From Candidatus Thorarchaeota archaeon (lineage in GTDB: Archaea; Asgardarchaeota; Thorarchaeia; Thorarchaeales; Thorarchaeaceae): DNA of 44,135 nucleotides. The notes below the pieces were generated by a model. That model was not told where the DNA came from, made no database searches, and saw only the letters and a program-made list of their open reading frames with translations. The stretch is taken from NCBI GenBank assembly GCA_003345555.1, contig PRDJ01000006.1:1-44135 (forward strand). The letters run 5' to 3'. Below are positions 1-8,663 of this stretch, one piece after another. A program made the position numbers and the translations under genes. How positions within the stretch are numbered: the stretch's first letter is position 1; each line of letters opens with the position of its first letter.

Positions 1-106
1 TGCACTTCAGTGGGTGAATTTGACTGACGAGACTCTCAAGGAGAAGAAGAAGATGCGAACAGCTAGAATGTCGATGTATCGCGACGTTACAAAGGAGGCT
101 AAGTAG
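1..106 (+). CDS. C-terminal end of an unidentified gene, cut by the window edge
   Basis: The frame with codons starting at position 2 is open from the window edge to a TAG at 104-106, giving the last 34 residues of a protein. The tail is hydrophilic and rich in Lys, Arg and Glu, with no motif I recognise. The AOR gene starts 3 nt after this stop and its Shine-Dalgarno (AAGGAGG, 92-98) lies inside the last codons of this one. The two genes are therefore probably co-transcribed and translationally coupled. Function cannot be said from this fragment. Confidence 0.6.
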   Translation, partial: ALQWVNLTDETLKEKKKMRTARMSMYRDVTKEAK

Positions 107-109
107 GAA

Positions 110-2035
110 ATGTATGCGCATCAAGGTAAGATACTGCATGTGGACTTGAGCACAAGCAAAATCTGGAACCAAGACTTGCCTGAAGAATGGCGAAAGCTGT
201 ATGTAGGTTCCAGAGGAATCAATGCCAGAATTCTGTGGGATTATTGCAGGGACCCGACGATAACTTGGGACGATATAAAGAATGTAATCATATATGCGCC
301 TGGTGCCATGACCGGAACGACTGCTCCTGCCTCAGGTAGAACATCGGTCACTACCGTTGGATGCACTACCGGGATGTATCTCAAGACCAATACCGGAGGG
401 CATTGGGGTGCGGAACTGAAGTTCGCAGGCTATGATCATTTGGTAGTGCACGGTGCTGCTGTCAGACCTTCCTACATCTACATTGAGGACGATCATGTGG
501 ACATCCTTGATGCCAAAGACTTGTGGGGCAAGGACATGATTCAGACCGACCTCTGGCTCAAGAAGAAGCACGGTGAAGACTCAAGAGGTCTCTACATCGG
601 ACCGGCTGGTGAGAGGCTTGTGCGAGCTGGTTCGATCCAGTGCTCTGTTTACCACGCCGCTGGTCGAGGAGGCGCTGCCGCAGTAATGGCCAAGAAGAAT
701 CTGAAGGCCATTTCTGTTAAGGGTACCAAAGTAGTCAGGGTAAAGGATTCCAGGAAGTTCGCGGAAATCGCGAAAGAAATGAGAGATTCTCTACGCAAGG
801 ATAGTGGGTCAATCGGGCTTCACGATTTTGGGACCTCGGCTTCTGTCGCAGCGGTCAACGAGCTTCATGCTCTTCCTGGCAAGAATTGGCAAACAGGCTA
901 CACTCCGAGTGTATACCCAATCACTGGTCAGGCGCTTGTGGAGAAGGGTTACCTCAAGAGGAGAGTTGCGTGCTTTGGTTGCACGATAGGTTGCCACCGA
1001 TATTCGGCCATTGACAAAGGTCCGCATGCCGGAATCGCAAGTGGCGGTCCAGAGTACGAGACTTTCGGAGCTCTGGGAAACGGCCCCTGCATTGTCGATA
1101 CCGAGGGTGTGATACTCGCAAACGAGCTCTGCAACCGCTTGGGTCTCGACACGATTACGGCTGGGGGGGTATGCCAGTGGGCCATAGAATCATATGAGCG
1201 AGGGGTTCTTACAAAGGCGGATACCGACGGTCTTGAGCTAGGTTGGGGAAAACTGCCCGAGCTTCTGAAGATGCTTGAGGCTCTCGCATTCCGCAAGGGA
1301 AAGCTTGGAGAACTACTCGGTGATGGTCTCAAGATTGCGACCAAGAGGGTCGGCAAGGATTCATACAAGTGGGCCATCATGAATTCGAAGGGTCTTGAAC
1401 AGTCCAATGTCGAGACACGTTCTGCCAAAGCATACGCCCTTGCGTTCGCTGTCAACCCGCGAGGCAATGATCACTTGATGACTGAGACCTTCGCTGAATT
1501 CGGATCAAGTCCTGAAGCTGTAGCATTAATCGAGAAGGTGACGGGTGACAAGAAGTGGGCATCTCCTCACTTCACCGATTATAGAGCAGAGATTGTCCGC
1601 TGGCATGAAGACTGCTATGAAATCACAGAAGCTCTCGGGTTCTGTGTATTCACATCGACGGCGGCATTCGGTGTGAACCCGGATAACATGGCCCGGCTGT
1701 ATGAGGCAGCCACAGGAATACCCATGACTGAGAAAGACATCATGCTTACAGGTCGCAGGGTTGTTAACCTCGAAAAGGCGTTCAATACGACGAGGGGCGC
1801 GACCCGACAACACGATGATCTGCCTTGGCGTCTCATGAACGAGGGAGCAGCTTCGGGTCCTCTAAAGGGTGCGATGAACTCGCGCGCTGAGCTTGATGGC
1901 ATGCTTGACAGATACTACACTCTGCATGAGTGGGACCTCAAGACAAGCTGGCCATATAGAGAGACGCTTGAGAAGCTCCAGCTTAAGGACGTGGCCGACT
2001 ATCTGGGTAAGATGGGCAAGCTACCGAAAAAGTAG
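110..2035 (+). CDS. aor: Tungsten-dependent aldehyde:ferredoxin oxidoreductase (AOR family)
   Basis: AOR-family enzymes carry a tungstopterin and one 4Fe-4S cluster and oxidise aldehydes to carboxylates with ferredoxin, in the cytosol. The 641-residue protein is slightly longer than typical AORs (about 600-620). The N-terminal AOR domain is visible (GRTSVTTVG, GGHWGAELKFAG). The conserved AGRGGAAAVMAKKNLKAI stretch follows near residues 184-201. The cluster ligands are C288, C291, C295 (CFGCTIGC) and C512 (LGFC). The ATG has a strong Shine-Dalgarno at 92-98. The actual aldehyde substrate is not deducible; subfamilies include AOR, FOR, GOR and several uncharacterised ones. A MoaD-like gene at 14657 could serve the pterin cofactor, although it is far away. 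A hairpin terminator follows directly. Confidence 0.93.
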   Translation: MYAHQGKILHVDLSTSKIWNQDLPEEWRKLYVGSRGINARILWDYCRDPTITWDDIKNVIIYAPGAMTGTTAPASGRTSVTTVGCTTGMYLKTNTGGHWGAELKFAGYDHLVVHGAAVRPSYIYIEDDHVDILDAKDLWGKDMIQTDLWLKKKHGEDSRGLYIGPAGERLVRAGSIQCSVYHAAGRGGAAAVMAKKNLKAISVKGTKVVRVKDSRKFAEIAKEMRDSLRKDSGSIGLHDFGTSASVAAVNELHALPGKNWQTGYTPSVYPITGQALVEKGYLKRRVACFGCTIGCHRYSAIDKGPHAGIASGGPEYETFGALGNGPCIVDTEGVILANELCNRLGLDTITAGGVCQWAIESYERGVLTKADTDGLELGWGKLPELLKMLEALAFRKGKLGELLGDGLKIATKRVGKDSYKWAIMNSKGLEQSNVETRSAKAYALAFAVNPRGNDHLMTETFAEFGSSPEAVALIEKVTGDKKWASPHFTDYRAEIVRWHEDCYEITEALGFCVFTSTAAFGVNPDNMARLYEAATGIPMTEKDIMLTGRRVVNLEKAFNTTRGATRQHDDLPWRLMNEGAASGPLKGAMNSRAELDGMLDRYYTLHEWDLKTSWPYRETLEKLQLKDVADYLGKMGKLPKK

Positions 2036-2060
2036 AGGGATTCTCTTCCCTCTTCTTTTC
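2034..2060 (+). terminator. Hairpin plus pyrimidine-rich tail after AOR
   Basis: AGAGGGA (2034-2040) pairs with TCCCTCT (2047-2053) around a 6-nt loop and is followed by TCTTTTCT. The stem begins inside the AOR stop codon. It looks like an intrinsic terminator for the AOR transcript, which would make the next gene a separate unit or only partly co-transcribed. Confidence 0.5.
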
Positions 2061-2141
2061 TATTGACAAGTCAAGCATTTGAGTGCGTCGTTCAGTAACT
2101 CATTTATCCACCCTTCAATTCGCGGTTGGTGTGTTGTTAGA

Positions 2142-3149
2142 ATGAAAGGGTTCAAGGAATTCGGTGTGGCAATGACAGGAGTGTTCCCTGTCAAAGAAGC
2201 TGTCGTGTTGGCTAAAGGCGCTGAGAAGGCTGGACTCGGCTCTGTATGGTTCGCTGAGGACTACTTCTTCAGAGGCGGAATACCCTACATCGCAGCAGCT
2301 AGCATGGCAACAGAGCGTATCAGAATAGGACTAGGAGTGATCAATCCTTACTCTCGTCATCCTGCGCTAATTGCGATGGAATTTGGAGCGCTTGACGAGA
2401 TGGCGAACAAGCGATTAGTATTCGGTCTGGGCGCTGGTGTTCCCTACTGGATGTCTCAGATGGGATATGCTGTTGACAAACCGTTGTCAAGAACCAAGGA
2501 ATGCATCGAACTCGTTCGCAAGATAATGACTGGTCAGAATGTGACGCATGAAGGAGAGTTCTTCAAGACCAAGGATGTCAAGCTGATTTTCGATCCGGTA
2601 CGCAAGTCCATTCCAATCTATCTGGCTTTCGAGGGTAAGATGGGCCTCGAGCTTGCAGGCGAAATCGGTGATGGTGCCATCTTATCGATATTCAACACCC
2701 CATCGTATATTAAATTCGCGTGGGATCGCGTGAAGGTGGGTGCCAAGAAAGCTGGCAAGAATCTCGATAGCTTCGAGATGGTTTCCTACATTCCCATGGC
2801 AATTGATGATGATGTTGACAAAGCGATAAGACTTGCCCGGAACCTAATGAAACTCTATCTGCCACACTCTCAACCTGGTGGACCCCTCATGGAGCATGCT
2901 GGTGTACCAGCAGATCTCACAAAAGCCATGACGAAAGCGGCCACCGAAGGAAGAGACGTGGAGGATATGATCACGGACAAGATGGTTCAGACCCTAGGAG
3001 TCGTCGGCGATACGGAATCTTGCATCAAGTATCTCCGACAGTTCATTGAGGCTGGGGCGAATACTCCTGTTCTCTTTCCAATGCCCGGGGTCGACTTGCA
3101 GCAGACCATGAAGGTCCTATCCAAGAACGTGATTCCTCACCTTCGGTAG
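2142..3149 (+). CDS. Luciferase-like (Mer/LLM family) flavin- or F420-dependent oxidoreductase
   Basis: A 335-residue TIM-barrel oxidoreductase of the luciferase-like monooxygenase / methylene-tetrahydromethanopterin reductase superfamily. The family pattern is plain: an N-terminal strand then the EKAGLGSVWFAED helix-strand motif, ERIRIGLGVINPYSRHP, and a C-terminal GDTESCIKYLRQFIEAG segment. In archaea such proteins usually use coenzyme F420. The substrate is unknown. I chose ATG 2142 because alignment-like homology starts there; a TTG at 2079 would add 21 residues that do not look conserved. No good Shine-Dalgarno is seen. It lies between AOR and an MFS transporter on the same strand, suggesting a small catabolic unit. 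It could instead be a true Mer of a C1 pathway, but no other C1 genes are present. Confidence 0.82.
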   Translation: MKGFKEFGVAMTGVFPVKEAVVLAKGAEKAGLGSVWFAEDYFFRGGIPYIAAASMATERIRIGLGVINPYSRHPALIAMEFGALDEMANKRLVFGLGAGVPYWMSQMGYAVDKPLSRTKECIELVRKIMTGQNVTHEGEFFKTKDVKLIFDPVRKSIPIYLAFEGKMGLELAGEIGDGAILSIFNTPSYIKFAWDRVKVGAKKAGKNLDSFEMVSYIPMAIDDDVDKAIRLARNLMKLYLPHSQPGGPLMEHAGVPADLTKAMTKAATEGRDVEDMITDKMVQTLGVVGDTESCIKYLRQFIEAGANTPVLFPMPGVDLQQTMKVLSKNVIPHLR

Positions 3150-3199
3150 ACAACTTACGTCCCTTCACAGCAAAGAATCTGAAATAGGGCTGATTGCAG

Positions 3200-4450
3200 A
3201 TGACAGCAGGAACACAGGCTCAAGGCCGGACACAGGCTGAATGTCTCTCAGAACCACAGAAGAGACGCGTCAGAATAATAGGATACTCAGCGACCTTCTT
3301 GTCAACGTTCTCACTTGGAATAACAGAGATCTTCGCTTCATGGTACGCTGGGATACTGGGGGCCACACCGTTTGAAATGGGGTGGGCGATGGGCTCCTTC
3401 GGGATTGTGTACATGTTCTCCCCTGCCATAGGCGGGAAGCTTTCGGATCGCATTGGACGAAGGAAGTCGCTGATGATTGCGACTGGCGCGTACATTTGCC
3501 TGCTGTTGCTCTACCCGCAGCCCTTCATTGCTCCACTACATTTGATACTGATTAGGGCGCTAGAGGGTCTGTTCTTTGGTCTGTTCAATCCAACAGTCGA
3601 GGCGATGGTAGCTGAATTGTGTCCCGGAAGTCAAGCGGCAGTGCTTGGCAACTTCTCCACTTCTTGGAGCGCCGGGATGATAATGAGTCCATTCGTTCTT
3701 GCCTATATGGCCACCAACTTTGGTAACGTTTCGAGCATATACATCGCCTTGGGAATCGAGATCATCACCTTGGGTTTGATAGGCTTCGCTGTGAAAGACT
3801 ATCAGCTGGCCAAGACTGCCGATGTAGCAACTACCGAGTCCAAGTCCAGTTCATATCCCGAGCCGAAACCCAGCATAGTGGGAGAGCACAAGAGTCTCAA
3901 AACGAGCACTCGTTTCGTTGCCAGCTATCTCTCGCTTGCCCTATTTGGATTCGTTTCCACGGTGATACTCTCGCTGTTTCCAACCTATGTCCAGGGACTC
4001 CCCGGATACGGAGCCCAGACCTTTGGCAACCTTCTCGTGGTATGGAACGTGACAAGGACTTTCGCTTTCCTAGCTTGTTCCAAGTTTCCGCACAAATGGA
4101 TGGGCAGTGCAATCATGTCGGGAACTATCTTCATCACCGCATCGATGTTCCCGATATTTCTCTTGACCGACTTGCAGTCTCTTATGGTTGCGATGGTTCT
4201 CTGCGGCATAGGAGCAGGTTTCAGTTATCTCGGAGCTCTCTACATTATCGTCTCCGCGAGTGACGAGGAGAAAGGAGCGCATGCCGGGTTGGTCGAGAGC
4301 CTCGCAGGAGTTGGCTTCTTCGCAGGGCCTATAGCTGGAGGCTGGGTTGCTGGATTCGGTCTGAACCTGCCGTACCTGCTTACCCTGATCTATGGTGCTA
4401 TCACCGTCATTCTGGTTGCTGTTACCCTTAGGGCTTCTAAGACACGATAG
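3200..4450 (+). CDS. Major facilitator superfamily transporter
   Basis: A 416-residue integral membrane protein with about 12 hydrophobic spans in two halves separated by a charged loop (about residues 205-235). MFS motif A is clear between the second and third spans (GGKLSDRIGRRKS). Substrate is unknown; homologous carriers move small organic acids, sugars or drugs. It starts 50 nt after the luciferase-like gene and probably belongs to the same transcript, suggesting uptake or export of a compound handled by that enzyme. The ATG at 3200 is preferred over an in-frame TTG two codons upstream. It ends 17 nt before the convergent racemase gene. Confidence 0.9.
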   Translation: MTAGTQAQGRTQAECLSEPQKRRVRIIGYSATFLSTFSLGITEIFASWYAGILGATPFEMGWAMGSFGIVYMFSPAIGGKLSDRIGRRKSLMIATGAYICLLLLYPQPFIAPLHLILIRALEGLFFGLFNPTVEAMVAELCPGSQAAVLGNFSTSWSAGMIMSPFVLAYMATNFGNVSSIYIALGIEIITLGLIGFAVKDYQLAKTADVATTESKSSSYPEPKPSIVGEHKSLKTSTRFVASYLSLALFGFVSTVILSLFPTYVQGLPGYGAQTFGNLLVVWNVTRTFAFLACSKFPHKWMGSAIMSGTIFITASMFPIFLLTDLQSLMVAMVLCGIGAGFSYLGALYIIVSASDEEKGAHAGLVESLAGVGFFAGPIAGGWVAGFGLNLPYLLTLIYGAITVILVAVTLRASKTR

Positions 4451-4467
4451 GCGTCATCGCCTTGGGC

Positions 4468-5232
4468 TCAGTCCTTGAGTACTTTGTCGAAAGACCCCTT
4501 GATGCTTGGATCTTCAACAATGGGCTTCTTAGGCGGGAATGGATAAGCCACCTTACTATGGCTGAGACCTGCATCGACTAGAAGGGCAGCAGTCTTCACG
4601 GCAATTACGAAAGGATCAATCACTGGCACGCCAACCTCGTCGATTATTGGTTTAAGGTCAATCTCGTGTGAGAGTCCCGTGCACCCCAGTACGATGACAT
4701 CAGCGCCGTCTTGTTTGACAGCCTGCCGACATTCCTCCATGAGCTCTCTCTGGGCCTCTTCAGGCTTCTTCGCTATGTCGAGTACTGGCATCTTGAGGCA
4801 TCTAACCCCGACGCAGAAGCCGTCCAAACCTTCCTTCCTGACTCCCCACTCCATGCATTTGACAAGCGATTGACCTTGGACCGTGATAACACTGAACTTG
4901 GTTCCGAGTGTCAGAGCTAGATGAAGAGCAGCCTTCCTCACACCGACAACAGGAATGTTGGAGATTTCTCTCGCCGCTTCCAAGATGGGGTCGCAGGCGC
5001 AATCAATGACAATGGCGTCCATCCCCTCCTTATTCGCCTTTACAATCTGCTCGAGGATGAAAGGCGCATTGTAAGCCTCATCAGAATGCGACTCAACGCT
5101 GTGAGTGCCGTATCTGGCATGAAGGTTCTCGATGACAAAACCTGGAGGGGTGACCGCTCGGACGAAACTCTTCTTCTTAGGGTCAACCCACCAGTCAACA
5201 CCGGTAACACCAATGAGAGCAATTCGTTTCAA
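4468..5232 (-). CDS. Asp/Glu/hydantoin racemase family protein
   Basis: A 254-residue member of the Asp/Glu racemase superfamily (aspartate racemase, hydantoin racemase, arylmalonate decarboxylase, maleate isomerase). These use one or two cysteines as acid/base groups on a substrate carbon. Both half-sites are visible: VIDCACDP in the first half and VLGCTGLS in the second, so both catalytic cysteines are present. That fits racemisation rather than single-cysteine decarboxylation. The start is a TTG (5232) preceded by GGTGAG; there is no in-frame ATG nearby. It is the third gene of a minus-strand group, 63 nt after a DUF917 gene. DUF917-type proteins act on (thio)hydantoins, which makes a hydantoin-type substrate plausible. 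That link is inference. Confidence 0.85.
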   Translation of the reverse strand: MKRIALIGVTGVDWWVDPKKKSFVRAVTPPGFVIENLHARYGTHSVESHSDEAYNAPFILEQIVKANKEGMDAIVIDCACDPILEAAREISNIPVVGVRKAALHLALTLGTKFSVITVQGQSLVKCMEWGVRKEGLDGFCVGVRCLKMPVLDIAKKPEEAQRELMEECRQAVKQDGADVIVLGCTGLSHEIDLKPIIDEVGVPVIDPFVIAVKTAALLVDAGLSHSKVAYPFPPKKPIVEDPSIKGSFDKVLKD

Positions 5233-5295
5233 GGTTTATCACTCACCGGAGCTGCCGAATCAAAGCCGTTTCCGTCAGTTTCGGGCAGGCTCTCC

Positions 5296-6414
5296 TTAGT
5301 GAAGATTCTTGATTATCTCTTCCATTGGCTTATACTGCAACTCTGGATGCGCATATCTCTCTGGACCGAAGGCCTTGCGTCCAATTTCGGTTTTTCCAGC
5401 GATGCGAACTCTCTCAGGAGCAGGCAAAGCGGTCACAGTGACTCTAAGACCTTCCTTGAGGTCAGAGCTCATTATGCCATGACCGGTCTTCGGGTCATGC
5501 ATGCACACTAGATCCGGAAACATGACTACTGGCTTGTCGTCACACATCGCCATCATGTACTCGTTCTTCACTACGATCTGGAATCTGCCCTTGGTATCCT
5601 CAGGCTTGATTGTTACAAGGACGTGCCAGTGCCCGGCACGATCTTCGCCTTTGACTTCCTTTATCGTACCTGTGGTTAATACGCGACCACCCATCACATC
5701 AAGAAACGCATCAATGGGATTCCTGCGACTTGCGTTGGCGTCACCTATGGCCTCTCCGAGCCGTATTGATCTGGAGATACTGTTTGCGACCACGCTTTTC
5801 TTGAGCTGAGCTCCCGTCTGGTAGTAGTGGTTGTTCGCACCTGCACCCCCGTCTTGCACGACAGCAAATCGGCCAATCTCATCTGCAAGAGCAGGTATGC
5901 TCGCTTCCTGAACTATCACAACGCTTCCGCCCTTCGTAACCACTGGCATCGGACAGAGAGAAATTCCATAACCAACGAATGAAATCATCTGCGTCTCGGG
6001 CGCGGACCTACCAAGTCCATCGCCATCGACGGACGTGATCTTGGCTCTAGCCGCCAGCGATAGCATCACCGTTGTGTTGAGGCCGCCGAGCTCGAATGGG
6101 ACGACATGGTTAACCTTCTTGCCGGTCATTTTCTCAGTTATCTTCGTGACTTCGTAGAGTTCGAATCGCTTCTCCCACTTCTCTAGCATATCACCTACCG
6201 ATGTGAAAGCCTTTACCGACCCCATGTATCCGCCGCAGACTATGAATGCATCATCTCTGACGTCCTTGGGATCCGTTATCTCGTAGACCCTGCCTTTGCC
6301 ATAATCCCAGTCCACCAACGGCTTTCCGAATCCGACGGGATCACCCCCTCCGCCTGTCCCCAGTATGCCTACTCCAGTGAGCATGTCGTATGCATTCTGC
6401 TTTGTGAGTTTCAT
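5296..6414 (-). CDS. DUF917 / S-methyl-thiohydantoin desulfurase-like protein (copy 1)
   Basis: A 372-residue protein of the DUF917 family, now described as S-methyl thiohydantoin desulfurase-like. The N-terminal signature LGTGGGGDP is intact, followed by FELGGLNT and SVDGDGLGRSAPE, and a C-terminal beta-rich part. The ATG at 6414 has GAGAGG just upstream and gives almost the same length as the second copy at 8664 (371 aa). A longer frame to 6531 would overlap the preceding gene and lacks conservation. It starts 11 nt after the nucleotidyltransferase-like gene, so the two are almost certainly in one operon, with the racemase after it. The biochemical role in archaea is unproved; hydrolysis or desulfurisation of a hydantoin-like ring is inference from the family and the racemase neighbour. 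Confidence 0.85.
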   Translation of the reverse strand: MKLTKQNAYDMLTGVGILGTGGGGDPVGFGKPLVDWDYGKGRVYEITDPKDVRDDAFIVCGGYMGSVKAFTSVGDMLEKWEKRFELYEVTKITEKMTGKKVNHVVPFELGGLNTTVMLSLAARAKITSVDGDGLGRSAPETQMISFVGYGISLCPMPVVTKGGSVVIVQEASIPALADEIGRFAVVQDGGAGANNHYYQTGAQLKKSVVANSISRSIRLGEAIGDANASRRNPIDAFLDVMGGRVLTTGTIKEVKGEDRAGHWHVLVTIKPEDTKGRFQIVVKNEYMMAMCDDKPVVMFPDLVCMHDPKTGHGIMSSDLKEGLRVTVTALPAPERVRIAGKTEIGRKAFGPERYAHPELQYKPMEEIIKNLH

Positions 6415-6425
6415 AGTAGTCCCTC

Positions 6426-7247
6426 TCAGTGGCCTTTCATCAATTCCTCTTCTGCGTCGAGTCTGCCACTCAGGTCCTGCACCACTTTGTACCAGCGTTT
6501 GGAAGTGCCAACCGTTGCTCTTCTCTTCCAAGCTCCGGTCTTCGGAACATCTTCAATCATTTTCAGAAGTTTCTGAATGCGGGACACAATCACCTTCTTC
6601 TGCTCTTCAGACAGTAAGCCAACAGTAGGCACGAAGTCGAGCAGTTTCTTGAGGTTTGTTGTACAAGTATAGTAGAATCCCCAGTCATCGCCCATGATAT
6701 GAGTGATATACGAACCGTTGATTTTCGTCTCATCGTCGGTCTCGCTGACATCATTCCCAAGGAACATGATTGTCAAGTCCTTGAGGTCCTTCGCGTTAAT
6801 CTGAACTATCTGCGTCTTCTCCAAGAAGAGATCGCCGAGTGCTATGGTGGGATTGTCCTTGGACAAACGGTCAGATTTCTTGAACTCGATTCTGTGGTTG
6901 AAGTCAAGCGTGTCATAGAATACGTCTACATGGCCACCTGTCTTGGGATTGGTGAACAAGTCACGCATCATTGTGGCTCGAATAAAACCCGGCATCACGT
7001 ACTGATATCCTAGGTCGTCGCGGAAGAGATTGATTATCTTGTGTTGCTGCTTGTAGTAGCCAATGAGATCAATGTCCGTGATCTCTCGACCCATCGCTTC
7101 ATGCAATTCCACGTATTGCGGCGATTTGATTCGGTAGGCAATGGCTCCCATCACTCGAAGCGGCAGGCCATTCTGCTCAGCCGCGTCATGTATCCTTAGG
7201 GCTTCCTGGACGAAGTCATCGATGACCTCACCGTACTTTCCCGGCAT
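6426..7247 (-). CDS. Nucleotidyltransferase-fold protein, function unknown
   Basis: A 273-residue soluble protein. The pattern RVMGAIAYRI (about 31-40), then DIDLIGY with D58 and D60, then HVDVFYD with D108, resembles the G-(G/S)...DxD...D arrangement of the polymerase-beta-like nucleotidyltransferase fold. I do not recognise a characterised subfamily, and whether it transfers nucleotides is unknown. The C-terminal third is helical and basic. The ATG 7247 has GTGAGGA 7 nt upstream. It is first in the minus-strand operon with DUF917 and racemase genes, so it might modify or sense something in that pathway, or be unrelated cargo. Alternative: a structural NTase-like domain without catalysis. 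Confidence 0.55.
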   Translation of the reverse strand: MPGKYGEVIDDFVQEALRIHDAAEQNGLPLRVMGAIAYRIKSPQYVELHEAMGREITDIDLIGYYKQQHKIINLFRDDLGYQYVMPGFIRATMMRDLFTNPKTGGHVDVFYDTLDFNHRIEFKKSDRLSKDNPTIALGDLFLEKTQIVQINAKDLKDLTIMFLGNDVSETDDETKINGSYITHIMGDDWGFYYTCTTNLKKLLDFVPTVGLLSEEQKKVIVSRIQKLLKMIEDVPKTGAWKRRATVGTSKRWYKVVQDLSGRLDAEEELMKGH

Positions 7248-7299
7248 TCGGTTTCCTCACGTATGTCAAACATCACAAAGGACTTTATTGCGGCGTGAC

Positions 7300-7320
7300 G
7301 ATTAGCTCTTTAATATCTTT
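7300..7320 (-). promoter_or_regulatory. TATA-like promoter for the nucleotidyltransferase/DUF917/racemase operon
   Basis: On the minus strand the sequence reads AAAGATATTAAAGAGC about 60-70 nt before the ATG at 7247. It has the A/T-rich core of an archaeal TATA box. Confidence 0.4.
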
Positions 7321-7483
7321 AGGTCAATACTGAAACGCCATTGCTGAGTTGACTAGGGCAGTCTTCGCTCCTGCAATATCGGCTCTGTGTGCCGGCCCAT
7401 CCAGGAGAATTAGTCCCGTAATTGTACGTTGGAGTCTCGATATGATACCTTAAGCTACACCGCCAAACTCTTAAACCGCGTCA

Positions 7484-7497
7484 GTCGCAAAAGCTTA
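7484..7497 (+). promoter_or_regulatory. BRE/TATA-like promoter for the metallophosphoesterase
   Basis: CGCAAAAGCTTAAC matches the archaeal BRE+TATA pattern and would place transcription start near 7520, about 20-25 nt before the GTG start at 7543. The rest of 7248-7483, about 235 nt between the divergent genes, shows no further gene or RNA that I can recognise. Confidence 0.5.
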
Positions 7498-7542
7498 ACG
7501 CATTCGCGAATAGAAGGCGCATAACAAACAGGTGAAATATGA

Positions 7543-8478
7543 GTGAGAATCTTTCTAGCAGCAGACGCTCACGGAAGCCAGCAGACGTGGGAAAAAATGT
7601 GTGTAGCACCCAGTTACTTCAAGGCTGACGTTGCGATGATGTGTGGTGACTTGACAGGTAAGGCAATCTACCCCATTGTCAAGGAGAAGGAAGGCCAGTG
7701 GTACGCAAATCCTCATGGCAGCAAGAAGACCTTCAAGAAACAGAGCGACTTGGACAAGTTTGTCAAGTTTACGAAAGACGAAGGATTCTATCCGTATATC
7801 GTGTCTCCTGACGAGCTCGCAGAGATGAAAGAGAAGGAGAGCCTAGTAAAGGAGATCTTTGGGAAACTGATGAAGGAACGAGTTGCTGAGTGGCTTAACA
7901 TGGCTGCAGACAAGATCCCGAAGAACGTTGATATCATAGTAAACCCCGGTAACGATGACGATTACGTTATCGATGACGTCATCAAGAATCATTCGAGAAT
8001 CATATATCCATTGAAGAAGGTAGTGGACGTTCACGGTTACCCGCTTATCAGCTTGGAGTGGGTGAGCAGCACGCCTTGGAATACATACAGAGAATGCCCT
8101 GATGATCAATTGATGGTCAAGCTTGAGGAGGAATTCGCTCGGGTCAGTGACTATACGAACCTCTTGTGCAACTTCCATGATCCGCCATTTGATTCAGGGC
8201 TGGACACTGCGCCTACGCTAAAGAAGGATTTGTCCATCTCGAAAGCAGGAGCGATGGAACTTGCCGGGCCCGTCGGCAGCAAGTCTGTTCGAGCATGCAT
8301 CGAGAAATATCAGCCTCTTGTTGGAATGTTCGGCCACATCCATGAATCTGTAGGTTTCAAGAATATAGGAAGGACCCTCTGCGTGAATCCTGGCTCCGAG
8401 TACAGAGAGGGAATTCTCAAGGGCATGATCATAAACATCGACGGTGGAAAGGCTTCAGCCGGCCGTGTTGAGCTTTAG
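7543..8478 (+). CDS. Calcineurin-like metallophosphoesterase
   Basis: A 311-residue binuclear-metal phosphoesterase. The motif series is complete: DAH near the N-terminus (DxH), MCGDLTG (GD), NPGNDDD (GN[H/D]), NFHDPP (H), and MFGHIHES (GHxH). The family hydrolyses phosphomonoesters, phosphodiesters or nucleotides; the substrate is not deducible. A lysine-rich stretch around residues 45-105 is inserted between the second and third motifs and is longer than in minimal members. The start is GTG 7543, with GGTGA at 7531-7535. An ATG at 7539 is in another frame. A hairpin follows the stop. Confidence 0.88.
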   Translation: MRIFLAADAHGSQQTWEKMCVAPSYFKADVAMMCGDLTGKAIYPIVKEKEGQWYANPHGSKKTFKKQSDLDKFVKFTKDEGFYPYIVSPDELAEMKEKESLVKEIFGKLMKERVAEWLNMAADKIPKNVDIIVNPGNDDDYVIDDVIKNHSRIIYPLKKVVDVHGYPLISLEWVSSTPWNTYRECPDDQLMVKLEEEFARVSDYTNLLCNFHDPPFDSGLDTAPTLKKDLSISKAGAMELAGPVGSKSVRACIEKYQPLVGMFGHIHESVGFKNIGRTLCVNPGSEYREGILKGMIINIDGGKASAGRVEL

Positions 8479-8491
8479 GAGCGATGAAACT

Positions 8492-8525
8492 GGAAGGTGT
8501 ATGCGCACCTTCCCTCATTTCTTTC
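8492..8525 (+). terminator. Hairpin terminator after the metallophosphoesterase
   Basis: GGAAGGTG (8492-8499) pairs perfectly with CACCTTCC (8506-8513) around a 6-nt loop and is followed by CTCATTTCTTTC. Confidence 0.55.
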
Positions 8526-8663
8526 GAGACTGATGCAGAAAGGCCAGTGAACGTCAGGCATGGCGGCGTAGCTACGCGTATGCGGCCCGTTCGTACGCTC
8601 CATCGAGAATAAATAGAGGACATTTGTTAAACGCCTTTCCAAGTAGCTTAAAGGTGTTTAATC

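Noticed and set aside
949..1467. Long minus-strand open frame of 172 codons inside AOR
   Set aside because: It is a shadow of the AOR gene, with low-complexity Ser/Pro/Arg composition and no ribosome site.
4921..5511. Plus-strand open frame of 196 codons across the racemase/DUF917 junction
   Set aside because: It runs antisense over two clearly recognised genes and has no protein-like motif.
7248..7483. tRNA-like segments in the divergent intergenic region
   Set aside because: No T-arm consensus or cloverleaf pairing could be found.
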